A DNA stretch of 6,336 nt from an uncultured Verrucomicrobia subdivision 3 bacterium (GTDB taxonomy: Bacteria; Verrucomicrobiota; Verrucomicrobiia; Limisphaerales; DASXHY01). The notes under the pieces were generated by a model that ran no database searches, was not told the origin of the DNA, and saw nothing but the letters and a program-made list of their open reading frames with translations. Of this stretch, positions 1 to 6,283 are shown in pieces. The first letter of the stretch is position 1, and each line of letters begins with the position of its first letter. The stretch spans positions 1 through 6,336 of the forward strand of contig CALBZA010000042.1 in assembly GCA_937890005.1 (NCBI GenBank). The letters are read 5' to 3'. Position numbers and translations under genes: made by a program.

Positions 1-13
1 GGTGAAGAGGAGC

Positions 14-46
14 GGGGTAAATTGTCAAGAATTGTTGACTGACCCC
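14..46. repeat. Imperfect palindromic element
   Basis: The outer arms GGGGT (14-18) and ACCCC (42-46) enclose a near-perfect 16-bp palindrome, GTCAAGAATTGTTGAC (24-39). That palindrome is symmetric except for one G/G position in each half. The whole element could form a hairpin with a small internal loop, or serve as a dimeric protein site. It could also be a dispersed intergenic repeat or the edge of a mobile element; one copy cannot distinguish these. It is not followed by a T-run, so it is not a typical intrinsic terminator. Confidence 0.45.
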
Positions 47-232
47 ATCTGCTCGTTATGGTGCCTGAAGGGCTGCGATGCGTGGCTGGGATGTAGGGGA
101 GCCCTTCCGGACATTCGGCAATTAGTCTTCCATTCATGAACAGTTTGCCTCCTTGCCGGGCCAAAAACAGCAGATCGCGCGCCTCAGGTTGAGTGACGTT
201 TGCTCATTTGAGAAAATTGTAATTCCGTAAAC

Positions 233-260
233 GTTACAGAAACATCTTTCAAAATATTAT
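233..260 (+). promoter_or_regulatory. Candidate promoter for the response regulator gene
   Basis: GTTACA (233-238, 4 of 6 against TTGACA) and TATTAT (255-260, 5 of 6 against TATAAT) are separated by 16 bp in an AT-rich stretch. Transcription would start near 267 and give a leader of about 98 nt before the ATG at 365. A second, weaker possibility is TTTCAA (247-252) with TATAAG (272-277) at 19-bp spacing. This is assigned by matching sigma70-type consensus by eye only. Confidence 0.35.
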
Positions 261-364
261 CATTTTTGCAGTATAAGTCTTATGGGATTGTGTCGTTTGT
301 AAATGAATGACCTTGAATAAAAACGACGAGGCACAGTCTCAAGCAGCGAAGACCGGGAGGTTTT

Positions 365-1099
365 ATGAAGGTGTGCATTGTGGATGACGAGGAGCCTTCA
401 CGGCGATGGTTGCGGCAGCTTTTGTCGGGCTGTCCTGATGTGGAGCTTTGTGGTGAGGGCGCCGGTTTTTCGGATCTGGAGCGCATCTGGCAGGCTGTCC
501 CGCCGGATGTTGTTTTTTTGGATATTGAAATTGCCGGGATGGACGGGGTGCGGGTGGCGGAGAGTTTGCCAGGACCGGCGATGGTTGTTTTCGTGACTGC
601 TCATCCAGATTACGCAGTGAGGGCGTTTGAGTTGGGGGCGACGGATTATCTCGTCAAGCCGGTGACGGCGGAGCGTCTGCGGCGGACACTGGAGCGTTGC
701 CGGGCGCTGCGTTCGGCGAAACAGATTTGGGTCGGCCGGGGCCGCCGGGTGTTGATGCGGGAGATTTCGGCGATCGTTTCGGGCGGGACGTATTCAACGC
801 TCCTGCTGGCCGACGGAGAGCGGATCGATGAGTGGAAATCATTGCGAGAGTGGGAAAAGGAACTAACTGGTGATGGATTTATTCGGATCAGTCGAACGGC
901 TTTGGTGAACTCCGGGCGCATCACAGCCATTGAACGGGGACAGCACGGATGGGAGGTCATCCTGGAAGGGGCGTGCCTACGTTTTGTGGTCAGTCGCCGC
1001 CGCTGGCGGCTTGTCAGGGAGGCTCTTTCGCTCTGCTCAACTGCGGAGGCGGATTCACTGGCAGGCGACAACGGTCGGGATTTCAAACGATTGGACTGA
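365..1099 (+). CDS. LytTR-family response regulator (LytR/AlgR type)
   Basis: This is a 244-residue cytoplasmic DNA-binding response regulator, a normal full length for the LytR/AlgR family. Residues 1-118 form the receiver domain: the acidic pair D7/D8, phospho-acceptor D53 in FLDIEIAGMDG, T78 in FVTAH and K98 in DYLVKPV are all present, so it should be phosphorylatable. Residues about 120-222 form a LytTR DNA-binding domain, with the hallmark stretch FIRISRTALVNSGRI (172-186). Many family members have His where Ser176 stands here. A short polar tail follows. The start is well supported by GGGAGG at 355-360, 4 nt before the ATG. No kinase gene is adjacent in the same direction. The only kinase in the window is the convergent LytS-type gene 3.9 kb downstream, its likely partner. 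Three direct repeats of LytTR-site type begin 5 nt after the stop codon, which suggests the next gene is a direct target. The family and both domains are secure; partner and target are inferred. Confidence 0.95.
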   Translation: MKVCIVDDEEPSRRWLRQLLSGCPDVELCGEGAGFSDLERIWQAVPPDVVFLDIEIAGMDGVRVAESLPGPAMVVFVTAHPDYAVRAFELGATDYLVKPVTAERLRRTLERCRALRSAKQIWVGRGRRVLMREISAIVSGGTYSTLLLADGERIDEWKSLREWEKELTGDGFIRISRTALVNSGRITAIERGQHGWEVILEGACLRFVVSRRRWRLVREALSLCSTAEADSLAGDNGRDFKRLD

Positions 1100-1104
1100 T
1101 GCAA

Positions 1105-1159
1105 GCGATCGTTCGCGGAAGATCGAGCGACCGTTCACAAAATTTTTGCGACCATTGAC
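1105..1159 (+). promoter_or_regulatory. Triple direct repeat, probable LytTR operator
   Basis: Three related 12-mers lie in the same orientation: GCGATCGTTCGC (1105-1116), GCGACCGTTCAC (1127-1138) and GCGACCATTGAC (1148-1159). Neighbouring copies match at 10 of 12 positions. Starts are 22 and 21 bp apart, two helical turns, so all copies face the same side of the DNA. LytTR-domain regulators are known to bind direct repeats of about 9 bp separated by 12-13 bp, with a core like [TA][AC][CA]GTTN[AG][TG]. The inner 9-mers here (1108-1116, 1130-1138, 1151-1159) have spacers of 13 and 12 bp, and the middle one matches that core at 8 of 9 positions. The third copy overlaps a perfect TTGACA (1155-1160). 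No good -10 follows at normal spacing, which fits an activator-dependent promoter for the surface protein gene. Binding by the upstream response regulator is inferred. Confidence 0.6.
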
Positions 1160-1271
1160 AGGATGTGCCTTTACACATGTCGAAGGAAGTCGCTGGAACG
1201 GGAGGATGATCTCCTTACGCGCAGAATTGTGGGTTCGCCGGATTTCAAGTTTTGTGCTTCCGCCGTCTGTG

Positions 1272-4200
1272 ATGCGGCTTGTCCAAAAAGGAACGGGAAT
1301 TGTCATTGTCCTTCTCAATGCAGGCATCTCGTTTTTGCCGGTCGAGATTCGTGCGGATGAGGATATCCGTTACTGGAATCTGAAGCTGTCGGGCCGATAT
1401 GATCTGGATTACAACTGGTGGTTGACGCCGGAGGGCGGAGCAACAACCGTGCCGAACGGTCCCGATGCCGTTGCGGCCTTTTTGCTCGGAGGGAACAAAG
1501 AAGCGAGTCCTTGGGTGATTGATTTCACTTTTATCTCTCCTGAGGTGGATCACTTTTATTTCGGCGAAGACGCGGGATATTACAGCATGAATGTCGGCGG
1601 TTCGACGCTGACTTTTTCCGGTCTGGGGGTCGTCAATGAGTCAGGCAAGGAGCAGGTGATCACTGTTGGCAACAACGGGCAGGTTATTTTTCAAAATGGG
1701 GCGTCTGCGGGTTTTTCCAGGCTTACCGCCACGGGGTCGGGCAAACTCGTCTTTCGTGACAATGCAACCGCGACAGATGCGATCGTGCGCGGAGCGCTGG
1801 ATTTCTCCCAGATCAATGCCGGCAGTTTCAAGGCCGGGTTGTTTTTGGGAGGTTCCGTAACGATGGGCTCAAAAAGTTTCATTCTGGATGGTCTCGGGGC
1901 GGGAGAGGAACTGTCGATCAACGGATTTTTTAACGGGACGGATCTGGCGTTTCTGATCCAGCAGGATCAAGGGTCGCGCGCGCTGACGCAGGTTGGTACG
2001 GCGATCGGCGGCGTGCGACTCGATTCGGGCACGTTGACGATCGATGGAGGAAGTCACACGTGGTCTTCTTTGTCGCATCCGCTCGATATTCGAAATGGGG
2101 ACATGATCATTCGTGGAGGGGCGGAGGTGAACATGGCGGGAGGAGAGGCTCAGATCCGGGGAGAAAACGGTGCTTCGGCGAGTTTGACGATTACAGGAAC
2201 TGGTACCGAGGTGACGGTTGCTGACGGATTCTTTATTGCCGGGAGGGATTTTCATGGCGACCAGCGACTGGAAATCAGCGACGGAGCGGTGTTTGAGGTG
2301 AGGGACTTCTGGGTCGGATTCCATGGGGCGGGGGCGGCCACGATCGACCGTGCTCGCATCAGTGCGCTGGGAGCTGTGGTGGGAACGGGTGATTCGCTGG
2401 ATGACAGAGGCGATCTGGAGATTACGGGTTCCGTAAGTCTTCCGGGTCGTCTGTTTGTTCAGTATGATCTGGATGTCGGCGGCCGCCAATGGGAGAGCTC
2501 CGGGTCTGGTTACCTTTTTGCGGGTGCGTGGACGACGGTTCGCGCCAACAATCTCAATCTTGCGCGGGCTGTTGGGGGCGATGGCGAAGTCGAAATAAGC
2601 GGATGGGACGCAAATCTGGAAGTTCTCGACGACCTGACTTCCGGTTATGCCGGAACCGGGCGATTGATTGTCAGCAATGGAGCAAAGGCCGAAGTTGCGG
2701 ATGATGTCTATATCGGGCGAAGCAGTGGCTCCGATGGAACGATTACGGTGCGGGGCAGTGGAACGAGGTTTGATTACGCGGGAGGTATGGCGGTTGGAAA
2801 TCATGGCGAGGGCCGGCTTTTTGTGGAAAACGGAGCGGTGGTGCGGTCGACGGGCGTCGGGGAACAGTCCGGAATCGGCGTGGAAGACGACGGCAAGGGC
2901 GAGGTAAAGGTCGATGGCGGCACGCTGAACATCTCGCAAGGAGGGTTTGGGATTGGCGTTGAAGGGAAAGGCTTGCTCGAAGTCACGGGGGGCGGGGAAG
3001 CCATGCTGGGGGCGGCGGCGCTCGGTTACCTTCCGGGCGGCTCCGGAGAATTGATTGTGTCGAACGGTGGGCGTGTCTCGGTTGCGGGCGGTGGCGGAGC
3101 CCTTTCCGTGGGGTATTCGTCCGGTTCTGAGGGGGTTGTCAGTATTGGTGGGAGAAAGGGGGAGGCAGCGAAGGGAGCCGGCATTCTCAACGTAAGTGCG
3201 ATTGCGTTTGGAAGCGGCGACGGAGAGTTGCGTTTCAATCACAACGAGACGACGTATAATTTTGTCAACTCGGCGGGAAATCCGATTCTTGTTGTCGGGT
3301 ATGGAGATCTCATCCACGAAGGTCCGGGCACGACGGTGTTGTCGGCAAACACGGTTGAAGTAAACAACGTCCAGGCGGACTCCGGGTCGCTTGTCTTCAC
3401 CAGTGCGTCTGCGAAGGCCAAGAGTGATGTGATCGTTGGAACGGCACCGGAATCCAAGGGCGAGATTGTGGTGCGGGGGAGTGGCAAGACCTTGGATTAC
3501 GAAGGAGGAATGGGAGTCGGGTATTACGGCGAGGGACGACTCTTGGTGGAAAATGGGGCTCTTCTTCGGTCGACGGTTCCCGGGAAGGAATCCGGCATCG
3601 GGGTGAAATCCGGCAGCAAGGGAGAGGTGAAGGTGGACGGTGGGGTTCTGAATATCGCCCAGGGTTCACTCGGGATCGGGACTGCGGGCCGGGGATTGCT
3701 CGAAGTTACCGGTGGCGGAGAGGTTTTGTTGGGTGCGGCGGCGGTCGGCTATGAGCCGGGCGGTGAAGGTGAACTGGTTTTGTCGGACGGCGGGCGCCTG
3801 TCGCTCACGGGTGGCGTGGGGACGCTGTATGTTGGGTATGCGGCAGGATCGAGCGGAACGGTCAGCATCGGCGGGCGATCCGGAGAGGCCGCAGCGGCTG
3901 CCGGTGTTCTCGACGCTGCAGAAATATTGTTTGGCAACGGAGGGGGAGAACTGCGCTTTAATCACAACAATGTGTTTTACGCATTCACGAACTCCAATGG
4001 AATTGATGTCAGCATTGCGGGTAAAGGTTCGGTGATTCACGAGGGTTCCGGCACAACACTTCTGTCCGGGAACAACACCTACACAGGTGGCACCTGGCTT
4101 CGCGGTGGATTGTTGAAGATCGCCGAAGGCAGTTCGGCCGGAAACAACCTGATCTTTTTCGAAGGTGGTGCAATCGAATGGATGGGGGAACGTCCGGTAT

Positions 4201-5003
4201 TAACCGGAATCGGAGGGAACGGAAATTTTGACTTTGGAAGCGAGTCGCTGCGGCTGAATCAGGACATAGACACGGAGTTTGGCGGAACGCTTGGTGGCAC
4301 AGGTGATCTTGTCAAGGACGGGGTGGGAAGGCTGACGTTATCCGGGGGGATCGAATATACCGGCATGACAACAGTCCATGAAGGCGCTGTTGTGTTCACA
4401 CACGGCCTTCTTTCGGAAGGGGACGAATTGATGATTGCTCCGAATGCGACGCTCGCGTCCGGCAATAAAATTGTGCGGGATGTCCGCAACGACGGAACAG
4501 TGCAGGCTCTGGAGGGAACGCTGCATCTCAGCGGTGAGGTTTCAGGCAATGGGGTTTTCAGCGGTGACTTTCATTTTTCGGGAACGACACGTCCGGGGAC
4601 GAGTCCGGGGCTGTTGATGTTCGAAGGGGATCTCAGTTTTTCTGACGAACATGTTCTCGAAATGGAGATTGCTGGACTTCTCCGCGGCGGGAATTACGAC
4701 GCACTCGATATCACCGGATCATTTACGGCAGGAGGTTTGCTCGTCGTCACTTTTCTCAATGGGTTTCAGCCGGAGCTGGGCGACTCGTTTTTCTTCTTGA
4801 ATGTTGGAGGAACAATTTATGGCCAGTTTGGTGAGGTGGTTTTGCCCGCGCTTGAAAATCCGGCGGCAAGGTGGGACACGAGCAATCTTTATACGACCGG
4901 TGTCGTTATTGTCGTTCCCGAACCGCAGGCCAATACATTGCTGATATTCGGTCTGGTCAGCGCGGCTGTTTTGTGGGGACGACGGAGGAAGCGCTCCGAG
5001 TAA
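1272..5003 (+). CDS. Large secreted repeat protein with PEP-CTERM sorting signal
   Basis: A 1243-residue exported protein, predicted to be a long beta-helix or beta-solenoid. Residues 1-28 are a signal peptide: MRLVQKG, a hydrophobic core, then a likely cut after EIRA. Residues about 100-934 are Gly-rich repeats of T5SS/PEP-CTERM-associated style (for example GTGRLIVSNGAKAEV from 461), including a gapless 216-residue duplication (478-693 and 719-934). Two autotransporter-associated beta-strand motifs follow: GSGTTLLSGNNTYTGGT from 925, and GVGRLTLSGGIEYTGMTTV from about 1017. The final 29 residues (from 1215) are a PEP-CTERM signal: VPEPQ, a hydrophobic segment, then WGRRRKR. No outer-membrane barrel is present, so despite its passenger-like repeats it is not a classical autotransporter; surface retention through exosortase processing is expected. 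No cysteine occurs. The 1272 start gives a compact signal peptide but lacks a Shine-Dalgarno; ATG 1206 is the alternative. The frame is open back to 930, but that part overlaps the regulator gene and is not needed. The precise function (adhesion, matrix or envelope layer) is unknown. Confidence 0.88.
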   Translation: MRLVQKGTGIVIVLLNAGISFLPVEIRADEDIRYWNLKLSGRYDLDYNWWLTPEGGATTVPNGPDAVAAFLLGGNKEASPWVIDFTFISPEVDHFYFGEDAGYYSMNVGGSTLTFSGLGVVNESGKEQVITVGNNGQVIFQNGASAGFSRLTATGSGKLVFRDNATATDAIVRGALDFSQINAGSFKAGLFLGGSVTMGSKSFILDGLGAGEELSINGFFNGTDLAFLIQQDQGSRALTQVGTAIGGVRLDSGTLTIDGGSHTWSSLSHPLDIRNGDMIIRGGAEVNMAGGEAQIRGENGASASLTITGTGTEVTVADGFFIAGRDFHGDQRLEISDGAVFEVRDFWVGFHGAGAATIDRARISALGAVVGTGDSLDDRGDLEITGSVSLPGRLFVQYDLDVGGRQWESSGSGYLFAGAWTTVRANNLNLARAVGGDGEVEISGWDANLEVLDDLTSGYAGTGRLIVSNGAKAEVADDVYIGRSSGSDGTITVRGSGTRFDYAGGMAVGNHGEGRLFVENGAVVRSTGVGEQSGIGVEDDGKGEVKVDGGTLNISQGGFGIGVEGKGLLEVTGGGEAMLGAAALGYLPGGSGELIVSNGGRVSVAGGGGALSVGYSSGSEGVVSIGGRKGEAAKGAGILNVSAIAFGSGDGELRFNHNETTYNFVNSAGNPILVVGYGDLIHEGPGTTVLSANTVEVNNVQADSGSLVFTSASAKAKSDVIVGTAPESKGEIVVRGSGKTLDYEGGMGVGYYGEGRLLVENGALLRSTVPGKESGIGVKSGSKGEVKVDGGVLNIAQGSLGIGTAGRGLLEVTGGGEVLLGAAAVGYEPGGEGELVLSDGGRLSLTGGVGTLYVGYAAGSSGTVSIGGRSGEAAAAAGVLDAAEILFGNGGGELRFNHNNVFYAFTNSNGIDVSIAGKGSVIHEGSGTTLLSGNNTYTGGTWLRGGLLKIAEGSSAGNNLIFFEGGAIEWMGERPVLTGIGGNGNFDFGSESLRLNQDIDTEFGGTLGGTGDLVKDGVGRLTLSGGIEYTGMTTVHEGAVVFTHGLLSEGDELMIAPNATLASGNKIVRDVRNDGTVQALEGTLHLSGEVSGNGVFSGDFHFSGTTRPGTSPGLLMFEGDLSFSDEHVLEMEIAGLLRGGNYDALDITGSFTAGGLLVVTFLNGFQPELGDSFFFLNVGGTIYGQFGEVVLPALENPAARWDTSNLYTTGVVIVVPEPQANTLLIFGLVSAAVLWGRRRKRSE
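2703..3350 (+). repeat. Internal protein repeat, copy A (216 aa)
   Basis: First copy of a 216-residue block in the surface protein (residues 478-693), running from DVYIG to TTVLSAN. It aligns without any gap to copy B at 3426-4073. By hand count about 135 of 216 residues (roughly 62%) are identical. Best-conserved stretches include SGIGV, KGEVKVDGG, LLEVTGGGE, GELRFNH and IHEG.GTT. A 25-residue unrelated linker (TVEVNNVQ to AKS) separates the two copies. Confidence 0.85.
3426..4073 (+). repeat. Internal protein repeat, copy B (216 aa)
   Basis: Second copy (residues 719-934), from DVIVG to TTLLSGN, exactly the same length as copy A and offset from it by 723 nt. The divergence from copy A points to an old duplication followed by selection for fold and length, rather than a recent slippage event. 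Its end runs directly into the autotransporter-associated beta-strand motif NNTYTGGT. Confidence 0.85.
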
Positions 5004-6129
5004 CGGATGGCACAATGTCCGATACCGGATTCCACAAGGGACGCGGTTTTGAAGGTTTGGTGCAGTGAGCCGGGAGGTGGAATCCGGTTGTTACCCAGCC
5101 GTCGGTTTTGGTTAAACTGACCCGTTGTTCCATGCCCGTCCAATGGGAGAGCCTGCGCTCGAGGTTGGCGATGCCGGTACCGGACCCTGTGGGCTGTTTC
5201 CATCGGCCGGTATTGCTGACAGTAATATTCACAGAATCGGTGTCGGAAGCGATTGCAACCGTAATGTGAAGAAGCCTGTTGCCTGGCAGGCCATGTTTGA
5301 CTGCGTTTTCGACAAGCGGCAGAACGCAGTAGATGGGAACGGGCAGATCGAGGCAAATGTCCTCGCAGTTGATTTCCCAACGAATTTTCGAGCCAAACCG
5401 TGCTTCCATGACATGGAGGTAGGCGCGGACGCCATTTAATTCTTCACGCAGGGTAATTTCCTCGTGCGGGGGTTGTGTCATGCGGTAATGAAGGAATTCG
5501 CAAAGTGCATCGAGAGTCTCCCCTGCTTGATGAGGATTTTCGTCAATGTCGGCCCGGATGACATTGAGGGCGTTGAACAGAAAGTGAGGCGAGGTCTGAT
5601 GTCGCAGTCTTGCCAGTTCGGCGGCAGCAGCAGCTTCTTCCGCCCGTGCCTTTTCGTCATGGGTGCGTTTCAGCGTCAGCCAGTGTAATACGCCGAGGTA
5701 GAGTCCACTCCAGCCGAGGAACATGCCCGCCAGGATTGGAAGACCGAGATTGAAGGTCGATAGACGTTCGGGAATGCCGTAGATTTCCGGTCCCAGAATG
5801 ATCATGCTGGTGACAAAGGAAATGCCAGACCAGACGATTGCAGCTGCGATGCAGGCCAGCACTACGCTTCCAAAATAGCGGATACCGCTGGTCGATGTGA
5901 GTGGTGGAAGGCGACGGTAAAAAGCGCGCAGACTGTAACAAAGCGCCCAAGCTGTAGCGATGGTGGCGAAGTTTACGAGTATGGCGTGGAGGCGACTTTC
6001 GAGTGTCGCGAAGTTTGCCGGAAGACTGACGATATAAAAAAACACCCAAAAACCCAAATTTCCCATGTGGAAGGTGAATCCTACTGTATCGCACGGGGAT
6101 TGCGGAGGTTGGGCGGCCCTTGGAGACAT
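4957..6129 (-). CDS. LytS-type membrane sensor histidine kinase
   Basis: A 390-residue inner-membrane kinase that probably phosphorylates a LytTR response regulator. Four hydrophobic segments (about 23-41, 47-68, 85-112 and 125-150) form the sensor region, with only short loops, so the cue may be sensed within the membrane. A charged Ala/Glu-rich linker (about 154-174) leads to the His_kinase (PF06580) box LRHQTSPHFLFNALN, with phospho-acceptor His182. An HATPase domain follows, with N-box LVENAVKHG (272-280) and G-box GSGTGIANLERRL (315-327). Residues from about 356 form a Ser/Pro/Thr/Lys-rich tail beyond the domain; its last 47 bp overlap the convergent surface protein gene. ATG 6129 is the first start after an in-frame TAA 24 nt upstream. 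No Shine-Dalgarno is evident, and Met22 (6066) is an alternative that keeps all helices. Pairing with the regulator at 365 is inferred from matching families and shared neighbourhood. Confidence 0.93.
   Translation of the reverse strand: MSPRAAQPPQSPCDTVGFTFHMGNLGFWVFFYIVSLPANFATLESRLHAILVNFATIATAWALCYSLRAFYRRLPPLTSTSGIRYFGSVVLACIAAAIVWSGISFVTSMIILGPEIYGIPERLSTFNLGLPILAGMFLGWSGLYLGVLHWLTLKRTHDEKARAEEAAAAAELARLRHQTSPHFLFNALNVIRADIDENPHQAGETLDALCEFLHYRMTQPPHEEITLREELNGVRAYLHVMEARFGSKIRWEINCEDICLDLPVPIYCVLPLVENAVKHGLPGNRLLHITVAIASDTDSVNITVSNTGRWKQPTGSGTGIANLERRLSHWTGMEQRVSLTKTDGWVTTGFHLPAHCTKPSKPRPLWNPVSDIVPSVTRSASSVVPTKQPR
5024..5088. repeat. 12-bp perfect inverted repeat, 41-nt loop
   Basis: ACCGGATTCCAC (5024-5035) is exactly complementary to GTGGAATCCGGT (5077-5088). 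It starts 21 nt after the surface protein stop codon and lies inside the 3' part of the kinase gene, spanning kinase codons about 348-369, where the HATPase domain ends and the tail begins. In either transcript it could form a long-looped hairpin at or near the 3' end. No T-run follows on either strand, so it is not a standard intrinsic terminator. A role in ending or protecting the two convergent mRNAs is possible but unproven. Confidence 0.5.
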
Positions 6130-6176
6130 AGGAAGAGTTATTGAGAGTGTTTAAATAAGCATGAAATTCAAAAGGA

Positions 6177-6205
6177 ATGAAATGTGGATGTTCGGTTGTT
6201 GTCAA
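6177..6205 (-). promoter_or_regulatory. Candidate promoter for the kinase gene
   Basis: Reading the minus strand, a perfect TTGACA (6205-6200) is followed after 17 bp by TTTCAT (6182-6177, 4 of 6 against TATAAT). Transcription would begin near 6170, about 40 nt before the ATG at 6129. The region is AT-rich. A second TTGACA lies further upstream at 6236-6231 but has no good -10 at standard spacing. Consensus matching by eye only. Confidence 0.4.
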
Positions 6206-6236
6206 TATTCCGGACTTATGTATTCCAGATTGTCAA
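6199..6236. repeat. Nested direct repeats upstream of the kinase
   Basis: On the plus strand TTGTCAA occurs at 6199-6205 and again at 6230-6236. Between them lie TATTCCGGA (6206-6214) and TATTCCAGA (6221-6229), 15 bp apart and differing at one base. The left part overlaps the candidate -35 box of the kinase promoter, so a regulator bound here could control the kinase gene. The motif is unlike the triple repeat at 1105-1159, so it is probably not a site for the same regulator. Confidence 0.4.
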
Positions 6237-6283
6237 AACCATCCTATTTAATCCCAAGGTTAGCTCTTAAGCCATCGTGAATA

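Larger units (their letters stand above)
1..364. other. Left non-coding region, no supported gene
   Basis: No convincing complete gene is visible on either strand. On the minus strand one frame stays open from about position 202 to the window edge. An ATG at 137-135 in that frame has an AAGGAGG-like box 10 nt upstream (154-148). The resulting peptide begins MNGRLIAECPEG, is only about 45 codons long and runs off the window, so it may be a gene start, a remnant or chance. The right part (200-300) is clearly AT-richer than the flanking coding DNA, as expected for a promoter region. It contains short inverted repeats: ATAAG/CTTAT at 273-283, and GTCGTTT (292-298) with AAACGAC (321-327). The second pair could fold in the leader of the response-regulator mRNA. 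Confidence 0.6.

Noticed and set aside
195..238. CGTT-containing motifs (GACGTTTGC at 195, AACGTTACA at 230) as LytTR autoregulation sites
   Set aside because: Their cores are 35 bp apart, not 21-22, and neither has a partner at the right distance or resembles the 1105-1159 repeats.
646..1104. 152-codon minus-strand frame over the regulator gene
   Set aside because: Arg/Ser-rich antisense shadow of a gene with all receiver and LytTR motifs; no domain or Shine-Dalgarno of its own.
1157..1181. Stem GACA...TGTG / CACA-TGTC as a terminator after the regulator gene
   Set aside because: Only two 4-bp helices with a 3-nt bulge and no T-run. Too weak, and it overlaps the more convincing repeat array.
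930..1271. N-terminal extension of the surface protein frame back to ATG 930
   Set aside because: It would overlap the regulator gene by 170 bp and place the signal peptide 114 residues inside the protein. The sequence there is accounted for by the LytTR domain in another frame.
1869..3317. 482-codon open frame on the minus strand, antisense to the surface protein gene
   Set aside because: It is Arg/Pro/Ser/Asn-rich with no recognisable domain and mirrors the Gly-rich repeats of the plus strand. It is best explained as a shadow of the codon bias of the real gene.
2703..4073. CRISPR array or short tandem DNA repeats
   Set aside because: The repetition is at protein level, with diverged nucleotides and no short identical repeat-spacer pattern.
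5657..6205. 182-codon minus-strand frame overlapping the kinase 5' half in another frame
   Set aside because: The kinase frame shows membrane helices and catalytic motifs. This alternative frame has no coherent domain.
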